Program-made: the position numbers and the translations under genes
The notes under the pieces: generated by a model
What the model was told of the DNA's origin: nothing
Databases searched by the model: none
What the model saw: only the letters and a program-made list of their open reading frames with translations
From: Hyphomicrobiales bacterium
GTDB taxonomy: Bacteria > Pseudomonadota > Alphaproteobacteria > Rhizobiales > JAJFHB01
Reading direction: 5' to 3'
Assembly (NCBI GenBank): GCA_021775795.1
Contig: JAJFHB010000542.1
Location: 1-11,103, forward strand
DNA: 11,103 nt
Part shown: positions 1 through 7,182 of the stretch, one piece after another
Layout: the number at the start of each line of letters is the position of its first letter
How positions within the stretch are numbered: the first letter of the stretch is position 1

Positions 1-1090
1 TGACGACGTCGGTCAGAATGCCGGCACTGCTTGCACGCAGAACCGAGCGCCCCACGCCATAGAGCGCGAAGGCGATGAAACCGGCGGCAAGCGCTGCCAG
101 CATCCAGTCACCGCCGCCAGCGTCAGAGCGCTGAACGCGGATTGAAGTCAGATTGACCAGGATAACAAGACCGAGCAGTGCCGCCATGGCAAGATAGATC
201 GAGCGCTTGACCTTGCCATCATCAAGCCTGAGGCCCGCCAGAAGCAAAGCACCGACGGCACCGACCGAGGCCGCCTCGGCGGGCGTTGCAATGCCGCCCA
301 GGATCGACCCCAAGACAGCAACGATAAGCACGACGGGTGGAACCAGGACGCGCCATACCCGACCATCTCCGGCCTCATCAGTTTCAACAAGGGCGATGGG
401 CGGGGCGTCAGCCGGCCTCAGCCAGGCGCGCAGCAGAACGTAGACAACGTAGAGGCCGACAAGCATCAGACCTGGAAAGAGGGCGGCAGCGAATATCTGC
501 CCCACCGAAATCGTCTCAACGGTGAAAAGGCCTTTCTCATACTGCGCCTGCTGGAATGACGACGACATGACGTCGGAGAGGATGATGAGCAGCGTCGAGG
601 GCGGGATGATCTGACCAAGCGTGCCAGCCGTGCAAACCGTGCCGGCGGCAAAACTGGGGGCGTAACCGTTGCGCAACATGGACGGCAACGCGATCATGGC
701 CATGGTAACCACCGTGGCGCCGACAATACCGGTTGATGCGGCAAGCAGCGCACCGACCAGGACGACGGATACGGCGAGGCCACCACGCAGGCCACCAAAC
801 TGACGGCCCATTTCCTCTAGAAGATCCTCGGCAATGCGGCTGCGCTCCAGCACCACCCCCATGAACACAAACAGCGGGATCGCAATCAGCGTGTCGTTGG
901 TCATGATGCCGAAGATGCGTTGCGAAAGGGCACCGAGCAGGCTGAAATCAAAGACGCCCAGCCACCAGCCGAGCACGGCAAACGCCGTGGCAACGCCGGC
1001 AAGCGTGAAGGTCACCGGATAGCCCATGAGAATGGCGCCGCACAGGACCGCAAACATTATGATGTCGAGATATTCCGCGAGAAAGCTCAT
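1..1090 (-). CDS. dctM: TRAP transporter large permease subunit (DctM/FcbT3-type), C-terminus cut by window edge
   Basis: This is the large integral-membrane subunit of a tripartite ATP-independent periplasmic (TRAP) transporter, which carries the substrate across the inner membrane using an ion gradient. The visible 363 residues start MSFLAEYLDIIMFAVL and contain serial hydrophobic segments. They also carry the family's signature stretches: NDTLIAIPLFVFMGVVLERS near residue 75, GIVGATVVTMAMIALPSMLR near 130, and GTLGQIIPPSTLLIILSD near 165. A second half with GGIATPAEAASVGAVGA follows near residue 265. A longer insert after that resembles the mannitol/chloroaromatic (COG4664) subgroup, which fits the TakP-like binding protein in the same operon. 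The start ATG overlaps the stop of the small permease (ATGA), which indicates translational coupling. Usual family length is about 430-460 residues, so the C-terminus is missing only because the window ends. Family call is firm; substrate is unknown. Confidence 0.93.
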   Translation of the reverse strand, partial: MSFLAEYLDIIMFAVLCGAILMGYPVTFTLAGVATAFAVLGWWLGVFDFSLLGALSQRIFGIMTNDTLIAIPLFVFMGVVLERSRIAEDLLEEMGRQFGGLRGGLAVSVVLVGALLAASTGIVGATVVTMAMIALPSMLRNGYAPSFAAGTVCTAGTLGQIIPPSTLLIILSDVMSSSFQQAQYEKGLFTVETISVGQIFAAALFPGLMLVGLYVVYVLLRAWLRPADAPPIALVETDEAGDGRVWRVLVPPVVLIVAVLGSILGGIATPAEAASVGAVGALLLAGLRLDDGKVKRSIYLAMAALLGLVILVNLTSIRVQRSDAGGGDWMLAALAAGFIAFALYGVGRSVLRASSAGILTDVV

Positions 1091-1599
1091 GCGTGGGGCG
1101 TTTCTTGTGCCTGGGCGCGCACGATATCACGCAACAGACCGGCGATTGCCTGAGTGATGAGCAAGAGACAAAACGCGGGCAATAGCGACTTCAACAGAAA
1201 TGAAGCTGGAATGCCGCCAACCGACATGGCCCCTTCGAAGATCACCCAGCTGTTGCGCACAAAGGGCCACGAGACCCAGGCGAGCAGGGCCATGGAGGGT
1301 ATGAGAAACAGAACAGCGCCTAGACTGTCGATAGCGCCGCAACGCCGGGCGCTCCAGCGTGAATAGAAGATGTCGACACGGACATGCCCGTCGATGAGAA
1401 GGGTGTATCCAGCCCCGAGCATGAACAGCGCGGCGTGCATGTAGAGCACGCTTTCGGAGGCAAAAATGTAGCTGATGCCGAACACATAACGCATCAGGAC
1501 AATGACGAACTGAACCAGCACCATGGCAAGAGCGAGCCATCGCACGGCCTGGCCGGTGTAGCGATTGACAGCGTCAAGCCGGTCGGCGATGCGGTGCAT
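1087..1599 (-). CDS. dctQ: TRAP transporter small permease subunit (DctQ-type)
   Basis: This 170-residue membrane protein is the small subunit of the TRAP transporter and is thought to link the binding protein to the large permease. Hydrophobic segments lie at about residues 20-40, 50-68, 88-110 and 132-155, giving the four-helix layout of DctQ. The motifs MRYVFGISYIFASESVLYMH and DGHVRVDIFYSRWSAR match the family pattern, with the conserved acidic residue of helix 2 and the HVRVD turn. The ATG is preceded by a purine-rich GGGGGAAAT. The stop codon overlaps the dctM start by four bases, and dctP lies 69 bases upstream with a stem-loop between them. Length and order are normal for the family. 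Substrate cannot be read from this subunit. Confidence 0.92.
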   Translation of the reverse strand: MHRIADRLDAVNRYTGQAVRWLALAMVLVQFVIVLMRYVFGISYIFASESVLYMHAALFMLGAGYTLLIDGHVRVDIFYSRWSARRCGAIDSLGAVLFLIPSMALLAWVSWPFVRNSWVIFEGAMSVGGIPASFLLKSLLPAFCLLLITQAIAGLLRDIVRAQAQETPHA

Positions 1600-1619
1600 A
1601 TTTCCCCCAATTACAGCGC

Positions 1620-1659
1620 TGTGGCCGCGGCGCTCGACGTGCGAAACGCAGCGGCCACA
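1620..1659 (-). repeat. Stem-loop between dctP and dctQ
   Basis: Positions 1620-1628 (TGTGGCCGC) and 1651-1659 (GCGGCCACA) form a perfect 9-bp inverted repeat. A small inner hairpin (TGCG-AAA-CGCA, 1640-1650) sits in the loop. On the transcribed (minus) strand the stem begins nine bases after the dctP stop and ends about 20 bases before the dctQ start. No run of U follows, so it is not a typical intrinsic terminator. By inference it could protect the upstream mRNA end, so that the binding protein is made in excess over the permeases, or it could dampen read-through. Confidence 0.6.
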
Positions 1660-1668
1660 TTTCTAGGC

Positions 1669-2793
1669 TCAGCCGTAATTATAGTCCAGCGCACGGGCAT
1701 TCATCTGCCCGTTGTCGGCGTAAGTCATGTACTCGCTTATGGAGGCGCGATAGGTGAGGAAGCTCTCGACGATGCGTTGCACCAGTTCGTCTGAGTCTTC
1801 CCGCAGGTCCGCGATAACCTCGCCCGCAGCATTGCCCATGGCAATCATGACATCGTCCGGCAATTTGTGAACCTGAACCTCATGCTCTGAAACCAGCTGC
1901 ACCAGCGCTTTGGCGTGGTTGGTGGTGTAGTCGGTCCATACCGGGTTGTAGAGAGACTCACAGGCATAGGCGACGGCCTGCTTGAGATCATCAGGCAACG
2001 CTGCATAGACGTCGGCGTTGATGGCGCACTCTTCCGCAGAAGAAGGCTCACCCACACCGGGCCAGTAATAGTGCTTGCAGATCTGGTAGTAGCCGAGCGC
2101 CGAATCCGTCCAGGGGCCGATAAACTCGCCCGCATCGATGGTGCCGGACTGCAGCGCCTGGAACATGTCGCGCCCGCCCATTGCCTGCACCGCCATGCCG
2201 AGTTTCGCAGCCATTTCAGAGGCCAGCCCTGCGGTACGGAACCGCAATCCGCGTAGATCATCGACGGAATTAATTTCATTGCGGAACCAGCCAGCCCACT
2301 GCGGACCGGAGTTGCCGCACAGGAACGGCTGCAGGTTGAAGCGGCCATACATTTCTTCATAGAGCGCCTGGCCACCACCATGAGTGAGCCAACCCACCTG
2401 TTCGTCCGCACGCAGACCGAAAGGCTGCGAGCCGAACAGCAATATGCCCTTGGATTTCGAACCCCAGTAAGCGGGCACGGAGTGATAGAGCTCTGCTGTT
2501 CCCTCAGAAACAGCGTCGAACACGCCGCGCCCTGGAACCAGCTCACCGGCTGAATATAATTTGACTTCAATGCGCCCACCGGACAAGGCGGTGATGCGGT
2601 CTGCCAGCATCTGTGCGGCGACCCCGGGTCCAGGGAGATTCTTCGGCCATGACGTTACCATCTTCCACTCGGTGACATCCTGTGCGATCGCGGGCGCCGC
2701 CAGGCTGGCAGCTCCGGCAACGACGCCACCGTCTGCTATCGTTTTAATTGCCTTGCGTCGTGTGACCACCGTATCCGAACCACTCTTTGTCAT
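1669..2793 (-). CDS. dctP: TRAP transporter substrate-binding protein (TakP/FcbT1-like DctP)
   Basis: This is the periplasmic solute-binding protein of the TRAP system, which captures the substrate and delivers it to DctQM. I chose the ATG at 2793 because GGGAG lies six bases upstream; an in-frame upstream start at 2850 has no clear ribosome site. The product is 374 residues. It begins with a Tat-like leader (TRRKAIK, then a hydrophobic run ending AAPAIAQ, likely cleaved before QD). The mature part has SAGELVPGRGVFDAVSEGTAE, GNSGPQWAGWFRNEINSVDD, the conserved-arginine stretch LRGLRFRTAG, and the segment IDAGEFIGPWTDSALGYYQ. These match the pattern I recall for the alpha-keto-acid binding protein TakP and the mannitol/chloroaromatic group (COG4663). 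A carboxylate substrate is therefore likely, with the arginine contacting it. The lyase gene upstream suggests an amino acid, keto acid or aromatic carboxylate; this is inference. Confidence 0.92.
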   Translation of the reverse strand: MTKSGSDTVVTRRKAIKTIADGGVVAGAASLAAPAIAQDVTEWKMVTSWPKNLPGPGVAAQMLADRITALSGGRIEVKLYSAGELVPGRGVFDAVSEGTAELYHSVPAYWGSKSKGILLFGSQPFGLRADEQVGWLTHGGGQALYEEMYGRFNLQPFLCGNSGPQWAGWFRNEINSVDDLRGLRFRTAGLASEMAAKLGMAVQAMGGRDMFQALQSGTIDAGEFIGPWTDSALGYYQICKHYYWPGVGEPSSAEECAINADVYAALPDDLKQAVAYACESLYNPVWTDYTTNHAKALVQLVSEHEVQVHKLPDDVMIAMGNAAGEVIADLREDSDELVQRIVESFLTYRASISEYMTYADNGQMNARALDYNYG

Positions 2794-2866
2794 TTCTTTC
2801 TCCCTTGGTTGAACGTCTCTTCCATGCTCGCCTACCAGTTCGACCGGCATCTTCTGCAGGCCTCAC

Positions 2867-4375
2867 TCAAACCGCCTGGTTGGCAAAAGTCTGAAGCGCT
2901 TCCCGCACTGCCGCTATGTCCTCTCCTACAATCCGATCTTCGATCATGATCGGAGCAGCGGAGCGAATGCAGTCATATAGTGGCCGTAGCCGGGGCGCCG
3001 GTGCAATACCCTTCAGGTCGATTGCCTGCGCGGCAATAAGCCCTTCAATTGCGACAACGTTGAAAGCGATATCCACAATCGTCTCGGCGCGCTGGGCCGC
3101 CAACGGCGACATCGGCACGTGATCTTCGGTGTTGGCGCATGTGGGGATAGATTGAATGGTGGCCGGAATTGAATTGAGCCGCGCTTCTGCAACGAGTGAT
3201 GCTGCGGTGTACTGCACGATCATCATGCCATTGTTCCGGCCTTCAGAGGCTTGCGGATGAATGAGAAATGCCGGCAGGCCACCGTTCAGATTTTCATCCA
3301 CCAAACGGGCGCTTCGCCGCTCACTGATGACCGCCAGAGATATCAGTGAATTCGCAAGATAATCCAGCACCTCGCCGGCCCGTTGACCGTGAAAGTTTCC
3401 GGAATTGGACGTCACCAGCCCATCTGCAACGCCAAATATCGGGTTGTCATTGACGGAGTTAATTTCCACTTCCAGTGTGCGGACGGCATGTTCCACCGCA
3501 TCGCGGGTGGACCCCAGAACCTGGGGAATGCATCTCATGCTCAAGGCATCACGCAGGCGGTCAGGCCGCGGCGGCAAAACCGTTTCACTGCCACTTGTGA
3601 GCTCACGCAAATTCGACGCTGTTGCAACCTGACCCGCATGGGGTTTGGTCAGTGCGGTCAACTCGTCAAAACTGTCAGACACGGCACCCAGAGCTTCCAT
3701 GGTCAGACAGGCAACGGCTTCTGCGAGCGGCACAAGACACTGAGCATCATATGCTGCAAGCACGCCGATGCCGGTCGTCTGTTCGGTACCATTGATGAGG
3801 GCGATGCCATCGCGGCCGGAGATATCCGGCAGTCCTATTCCTGCCTTCGACATGGCGACATCGCCGGGCAGCCAGTCACCATCGCCATGTTTTGCGTACC
3901 CCATCCCAGCCAGGGGAAGAACGGAATGCGCCAGAGGTGCCAGATCACCACACGCCCCGACCGAGCCCTTCCTCGGCACACGCGGCGTCACGCCCTCATT
4001 GAGCATGGCAACGAGCGCTTCCAGTGTTTGGGTATGAACACCTGATTGACCACTGCCCAGAGCATTGGCGCGAATCAGCATCATGGCGCGCACCGTGCCC
4101 TCGGTCATGGGCTCGCCAACGGCAGCAGAATGGCTCTTCAGGAGATTGACCTGTTGCTGGCGGTTATCAGCGCGCGAGACCGCACGGCCATCCAGCGCGC
4201 CAAAGCCGGTGGTCACCCCGTAGATCGGGCGCCCCTCGTCGATGAGACTCTCGAGGAAGGCTTCACATTCCGCAACGTTGGACCATGATTTATCGGAGAG
4301 TGTTACGGGCGCACGCTCGCGGGCGACACGGACAACATCTGAAATTGTGAGATTTTTTCCATCCAGCTCAACCAA
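2867..4375 (-). CDS. MIO-type aromatic amino acid lyase (HAL/PAL family) with atypical active site
   Basis: This 502-residue protein matches the histidine/phenylalanine ammonia-lyase family, which removes ammonia from amino acids with an MIO cofactor. The start is TTG at 4375, with AAGGAG seven bases upstream (4383-4388). Recognisable parts, with their counterparts in Pseudomonas putida HAL, are YGVTTGFG (Tyr52; Tyr53), LLKSHSAAVG (His82; His83), INGTEQTTG (Asn195; Asn195), Arg281 (Arg283), SGNFHGQ (Phe328; Phe329), NDNP at 309-312, and NTEDHVPM (Glu417; Glu414). Two things are odd. The cofactor triad is Ala141-Cys142-Gly143 (codon TGT at 3950-3952) instead of Ala-Ser-Gly. The motif usually reading QDxYSLR is RDALSMR, so Gln277 becomes Arg275 and Tyr280 becomes Leu278. 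His82 is histidase-like, but no other hut gene is nearby and dctP follows 73 bases downstream. The family is sure. The substrate is open; a related non-ammonia lyase such as an ergothionase-like enzyme, or an aminomutase, is possible. Confidence 0.9.
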   Translation of the reverse strand: MVELDGKNLTISDVVRVARERAPVTLSDKSWSNVAECEAFLESLIDEGRPIYGVTTGFGALDGRAVSRADNRQQQVNLLKSHSAAVGEPMTEGTVRAMMLIRANALGSGQSGVHTQTLEALVAMLNEGVTPRVPRKGSVGACGDLAPLAHSVLPLAGMGYAKHGDGDWLPGDVAMSKAGIGLPDISGRDGIALINGTEQTTGIGVLAAYDAQCLVPLAEAVACLTMEALGAVSDSFDELTALTKPHAGQVATASNLRELTSGSETVLPPRPDRLRDALSMRCIPQVLGSTRDAVEHAVRTLEVEINSVNDNPIFGVADGLVTSNSGNFHGQRAGEVLDYLANSLISLAVISERRSARLVDENLNGGLPAFLIHPQASEGRNNGMMIVQYTAASLVAEARLNSIPATIQSIPTCANTEDHVPMSPLAAQRAETIVDIAFNVVAIEGLIAAQAIDLKGIAPAPRLRPLYDCIRSAAPIMIEDRIVGEDIAAVREALQTFANQAV

Positions 4376-4446
4376 GGCCCGTCTCCTTGTACTTGCTGCC
4401 GTAACGAGCTGGCAGCCACTAGGAAACGGTAGCCGAGATCAAGGTT

Positions 4447-4468
4447 CCAATAAAATTCATATTATTGG
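4447..4468. promoter_or_regulatory. Candidate LysR-type operator upstream of the lyase operon
   Basis: An AT-rich 22-bp dyad has perfect 7-bp arms (CCAATAA and TTATTGG) separated by eight bases. It lies in the 111-base gap between the LysR-type regulator stop and the lyase TTG start, in the most AT-rich part of the region. LysR-type regulators usually bind interrupted AT-rich dyads (T-N11-A type) next to target promoters, so this is the natural candidate site. I could not assign a convincing -35/-10 pair beside it; a TTGACC at the edge of the dyad on the minus strand has no good partner. Confidence 0.45.
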
Positions 4469-4486
4469 TCAATTGCTTGAGTTTTT

Positions 4487-5416
4487 TTAAATCATCAATT
4501 TGAGCGAGCCAACCACTTCAACTGTGGTCTCGATGAAGGCCTTTTGAGCTCTGTTCAACCGCGCCCGCTGAAGATTTGCAATGACGAGCTCGGGCACCCT
4601 GGGCTGCTCGGTAATGGGCAGGGCAACCACGCGGGCGTCCGGGTCATTTCCAAATGGCGGGCAGACATTCACCACCGCGTAGCCAAGGCCATATCCCACA
4701 AGATTTCGAAGCAGTTCGTATGATTGTACGCGCTGGCAGATGTTCGGCGGTTTCACCCCGCAGCTGGAAAACACGGAAAGGAGATAGTCACGCGTGTTGG
4801 GATAGTCCGCCAGAATATACGGCTCGTCGGACAACTGCTGGAGAGAAACTTCTTTTTCGGTGGCAAGGGAATGCGTTGAAGCCAGAAGTACGTGAGGCGG
4901 CAACCCGCAGATGGGCAGCATGTTTATGGCGCTTGGCAAATCCGTGTCGTAGGTGATGACCATGTCGAACTTTCCAGAGCTGAGCCCCGCCAACAGATCA
5001 TCGATATTGCCCTCATGAACATCCACATCAACGCTTGGAAACTTCCCCCTGAACGATAAAATCAGCTTTGGCATGACGAATGCGGAAATGCTGGACAGGC
5101 AGCCAATGCGCAATGTCGTTTCTATTTCCAGCGGGCTGAGTTCCTTGCTGCGCTGTATGCCCTCGACCTGGTGCAGAATGTTACGTGCCTCAAGGGCGAG
5201 TTCTCTGCCATCGTCCGTCAGCACCACGCCGCGGGCATGGCGCCGTTCGAACAGCTGAAGCCCAGTGGTTTTTTCCAGATGCGCAATGGCCAGCGACAGG
5301 GACGATGTTGAAACGTTGAGGGTCTCTGCAGCGGCTTTGTAGCTGCCGTGTTGCGCGGTGACCGCGAGATATTGCAGTTGCCGCAATGAAATTTCAGGGC
5401 TTCTCATTCCGCTCAT
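4487..5416 (-). CDS. LysR-type transcriptional regulator
   Basis: The 309-residue protein has the normal LysR-type length and layout. An N-terminal winged helix-turn-helix spans about residues 10-70 (LRQLQYLAVTAQHGSYKAAA, LNVSTSSLSLAIAHLEKTTG, FERR, VVLTDDGREL). A linker helix and a two-lobed effector domain from about residue 95 follow (LRIGCLSSISAFVMPKLI, DVHEGNIDDLLAGLSSGKFD, LVGYGLGYAVVN). It is encoded upstream of and codirectional with the lyase-TRAP genes, separated by 111 bases holding an AT-rich dyad. That suggests it controls them, probably in response to the lyase substrate or product. The codirectional layout is less common than the usual divergent one. An in-frame ATG nine bases further in (5407) is an alternative start. 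The ligand is unknown. Confidence 0.92.
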   Translation of the reverse strand: MSGMRSPEISLRQLQYLAVTAQHGSYKAAAETLNVSTSSLSLAIAHLEKTTGLQLFERRHARGVVLTDDGRELALEARNILHQVEGIQRSKELSPLEIETTLRIGCLSSISAFVMPKLILSFRGKFPSVDVDVHEGNIDDLLAGLSSGKFDMVITYDTDLPSAINMLPICGLPPHVLLASTHSLATEKEVSLQQLSDEPYILADYPNTRDYLLSVFSSCGVKPPNICQRVQSYELLRNLVGYGLGYAVVNVCPPFGNDPDARVVALPITEQPRVPELVIANLQRARLNRAQKAFIETTVEVVGSLKLMI

Positions 5417-5530
5417 CGCAATCCGCCCACTTGTCCCAGTCAGCCTCTAGCCACTGAAACTTTATCTTGAGATGCCCCTAAACGGGCCACACTCAAATCT
5501 AGATCGTTTCACGCCTGGAGGAAAACTGTT

Positions 5531-5563
5531 TGACCGGGCTTTCGCAACCTTTGCTGCCGGTCA
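5531..5563 (-). terminator. Stem-loop downstream of the SDR gene, possible weak terminator
   Basis: TGACCGG (5531-5537) and CCGGTCA (5557-5563) form a perfect 7-bp stem, with a smaller inner stem GCAA/TTGC (5544-5554). On the minus strand it lies about 55 bases after the dehydrogenase stop and is followed by AACAGTTTTCC, a poor T-tract. It may end or trim the ABM-DUF1330-SDR transcript before the LysR gene. Between 5417 and 5616 I see no gene. Confidence 0.3.
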
Positions 5564-5616
5564 GCCTATACAGGCATTGCCGTGACCGTGATGTCTGCGC
5601 GCAGCAAATGCTGGTT

Positions 5617-6426
5617 TCACCCTGATCTTGCGGTTGCAGCCAGAGCCGCATCGAGAACGCGCACAATCTCTTCGGATTTCCGGGCATCAAGCGCATCGGG
5701 GTGAGGTGAGGCGAACTGGCCTTTGTCGTTGTCAAAATACAGGCCTGTAGCGCTTTCAAATTCATCGCTCAGCACCGCGCGGGTCAGTATGTCCGCACCA
5801 ATAGAGATATCTCCACCCGCCACACCAAAGGCCTCTTTCACCATCTTGCTGCCGAGCATCGAACCGGGATTGACAGCGATGATGGCCGGGCCATCCTTGA
5901 GCGACAACGCCAGACTGCGGGACCACATTGTCAGCGCGAGCTTGCTCTGCGCATAGGCTGCGCCGTCAGGCAAACTGAGGGGTTGGGTCAGCGCCTTCAG
6001 ATTGACCGGAGACTGAGCCGCGGAAGACAGGTTGATCACCCGCCCGGAACTCCCGAGCGCAGGCAACAACCGCTGCATCAGAAGATAAGGTGCAATCGTG
6101 TTGACCGCGAACCTGACATCGAAACCGTCGGCTGTGGTGGAGCCTGGAGCATAAATGCCGGCGTTATTGATCAGCGCATCGAGCCTGGCATGCTTTTCCA
6201 AAACATGCGCCGCCAATGTTTCAACGTCGGCCATTCGCGAAAGATCAGCTACATAGGCTTCGACGGCACCACCTCCCGGCAGCGCAGACAGCATATTTTC
6301 CGCGCGCGCCAGTTTTGCTTCATTGCGCCCATGCAACAGCACATGTTGACCCCGGGACACCAGCATCTTCGCTGTTTCCAGCCCAATGCCATCGGTAGAG
6401 CCGGTGATCAGGATGGTTTTCTGCAT
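5617..6426 (-). CDS. Short-chain dehydrogenase/reductase (classical SDR)
   Basis: This 269-residue protein is an NAD(P)-dependent oxidoreductase with a Rossmann fold. It shows the cofactor motif TGSTDGIG (residues 8-15), a conserved Asp in VADLS (61), NNAG (87-90), Asn109, the catalytic Ser in INLSSAAQ (134/135), and the YAQSK pair Tyr158/Lys162. HGRNEAKL after beta-2 has an Arg that favours NADP(H), which is inference. The overall form resembles retinol-dehydrogenase/WWOX-like SDRs that act on carbonyls or alcohols of small lipophilic molecules, but the substrate cannot be named. It lies 24 bases after the DUF1330 gene on the same strand and probably shares its transcript. This links it to the HxlR-controlled set. 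Confidence 0.9.
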   Translation of the reverse strand: MQKTILITGSTDGIGLETAKMLVSRGQHVLLHGRNEAKLARAENMLSALPGGGAVEAYVADLSRMADVETLAAHVLEKHARLDALINNAGIYAPGSTTADGFDVRFAVNTIAPYLLMQRLLPALGSSGRVINLSSAAQSPVNLKALTQPLSLPDGAAYAQSKLALTMWSRSLALSLKDGPAIIAVNPGSMLGSKMVKEAFGVAGGDISIGADILTRAVLSDEFESATGLYFDNDKGQFASPHPDALDARKSEEIVRVLDAALAATARSG

Positions 6427-6450
6427 GTTGCTTCTTTCTCAATGCGCCAC

Positions 6451-6753
6451 TCAGACGAGGTCGTCCCGGGCCTCGATGAGGAAATGATGGCTGTTTGAGC
6501 CGGCTGTCCGGGCCCTGAAGTGAGGTAGGTAGGCCGGATCGCTCATGAACGCCACTGCGGCTTCCTTTGAGGGCCACTCGATAATGATGCGCAGTGCGGC
6601 GTCTTCACCTTCACCTTCGAGCCGTTCGTGACTGGCTGTTCGAGCGAGATACCTGCCGCCATGCTGGGCAACAAGTGCGTTTGCCGGACCGATGTAGTCC
6701 GGGATCCAGTCCTCGGAGGTAGGTGTGACGGCGAGTACTGAGTAGTAGGCCAT
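6451..6753 (-). CDS. DUF1330 family protein
   Basis: This 100-residue protein, starting MAYYSVLAV, has the ferredoxin-like alpha/beta fold pattern of DUF1330. It shows VLAVTPTSEDWIPDYIGPAN, then HGGRYLARTASHERLEGE, and RIIIEWPSKEAAVAFMSDPA followed by Y and HFRAR. I chose the ATG at 6753 because a GGAG lies nine bases upstream and the length then fits the family; an in-frame GTG at 6789 has no ribosome site. DUF1330 proteins are distantly related to dimeric alpha/beta-barrel (ABM-like) enzymes, and their biochemical role is mostly unknown. It sits 47 bases after an ABM-domain gene and 24 bases before the SDR, in a likely operon. Confidence 0.85.
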   Translation of the reverse strand: MAYYSVLAVTPTSEDWIPDYIGPANALVAQHGGRYLARTASHERLEGEGEDAALRIIIEWPSKEAAVAFMSDPAYLPHFRARTAGSNSHHFLIEARDDLV

Positions 6754-6800
6754 TGTGGTGGTCTCCGGTGCTTGAGAGATTGTGTCCACGGGACATCGTG

Positions 6801-7091
6801 TCAGGCGACTTTCGTCATTTCGTTCAGCGTAAAATTCTCAACCGCCCCCTCCGTTGCGGCCATGTAGGCTGCAAGATGAGGCGCACTCATATGCGCCTGC
6901 CAAAGCTCCCGGTTTGTCCAGTTTTCGTAGAACATGAAGTGAGCCGGGTCCTCATTATCCTGGTGCAGGTCATATTGAATGCAGCCGTCCTCGGCCCGCG
7001 TTATGTCGACAAGTTTTTGCAACTCCGCCTTGACCAGTTCGACCTTGTCTGCCCCGGCCAGAATGTTTGCAACGATTGTGAGGTTTGCCAT
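6801..7091 (-). CDS. ABM-domain protein, putative quinol monooxygenase (YgiN-like)
   Basis: The 96-residue product (MANLTIVANILAGADKVE) matches the antibiotic-biosynthesis-monooxygenase fold, a small dimeric alpha/beta barrel. Family landmarks are the N-terminal strand, EDGCIQYDLHQDNEDPAHFM, FYENWTNRELWQAHMSAPHL, and the C-terminal strand. I chose the ATG at 7091 because AAGGA lies eight bases upstream; a longer in-frame start at 7160 would run into the divergent promoter region. Relatives such as YgiN act on quinols, and others act on polyketides or lactaldehyde, so the exact substrate is open. It is the first gene of a minus-strand set with DUF1330 and SDR genes, and it is divergent from an HxlR regulator 109 bases away. 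Confidence 0.85.
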   Translation of the reverse strand: MANLTIVANILAGADKVELVKAELQKLVDITRAEDGCIQYDLHQDNEDPAHFMFYENWTNRELWQAHMSAPHLAAYMAATEGAVENFTLNEMTKVA

Positions 7092-7151
7092 TGTTGAGTT
7101 CCTTGTGCCTGCGTTGCAGGTGAGATATTGAGAAAGGAACAAAATGACAAG

Positions 7152-7172
7152 TACGCACATAAAAGTGCTGTA
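7152..7172. promoter_or_regulatory. Candidate HxlR operator between divergent genes
   Basis: The sequence holds the dyad TAC-GCAC, six bases, GTGC-t-GTA, flanked by two GTAC tetramers (7151-7154 and 7174-7177). It lies midway between the ABM gene and the HxlR gene. A good -10-like TACAAT (7175-7180) for the plus-strand gene follows directly, so a protein bound here would cover the -35 region. HxlR-family repressors bind short dyads of this kind. This assignment is by position and symmetry only. Confidence 0.4.
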
Positions 7173-7182
7173 GGTACAATAA

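Noticed and set aside
1845..2579. 244-codon open frame on the minus strand in another frame of dctP
   Set aside because: The dctP frame carries family motifs throughout; this frame is Cys/Ser/Arg-rich with no domain pattern, as expected of an out-of-frame shadow.
3383..4045. Long open frame (220 codons) on the plus strand opposite the lyase gene
   Set aside because: It is fully inside a well-supported family gene on the other strand, has no recognisable domain and shows no ribosome site; it reads as a complement of biased codons.
2867..4375. Calling the lyase hutH (histidine ammonia-lyase)
   Set aside because: Although His82 and the fold fit histidase, the Cys in the MIO triad, the Tyr-to-Leu and Gln-to-Arg changes and the absence of hutU, hutI and hutG make the substrate uncertain.
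5983..6498. 171-codon plus-strand open frame opposite the SDR gene
   Set aside because: The SDR on the other strand has all cofactor and catalytic motifs; this one has none.
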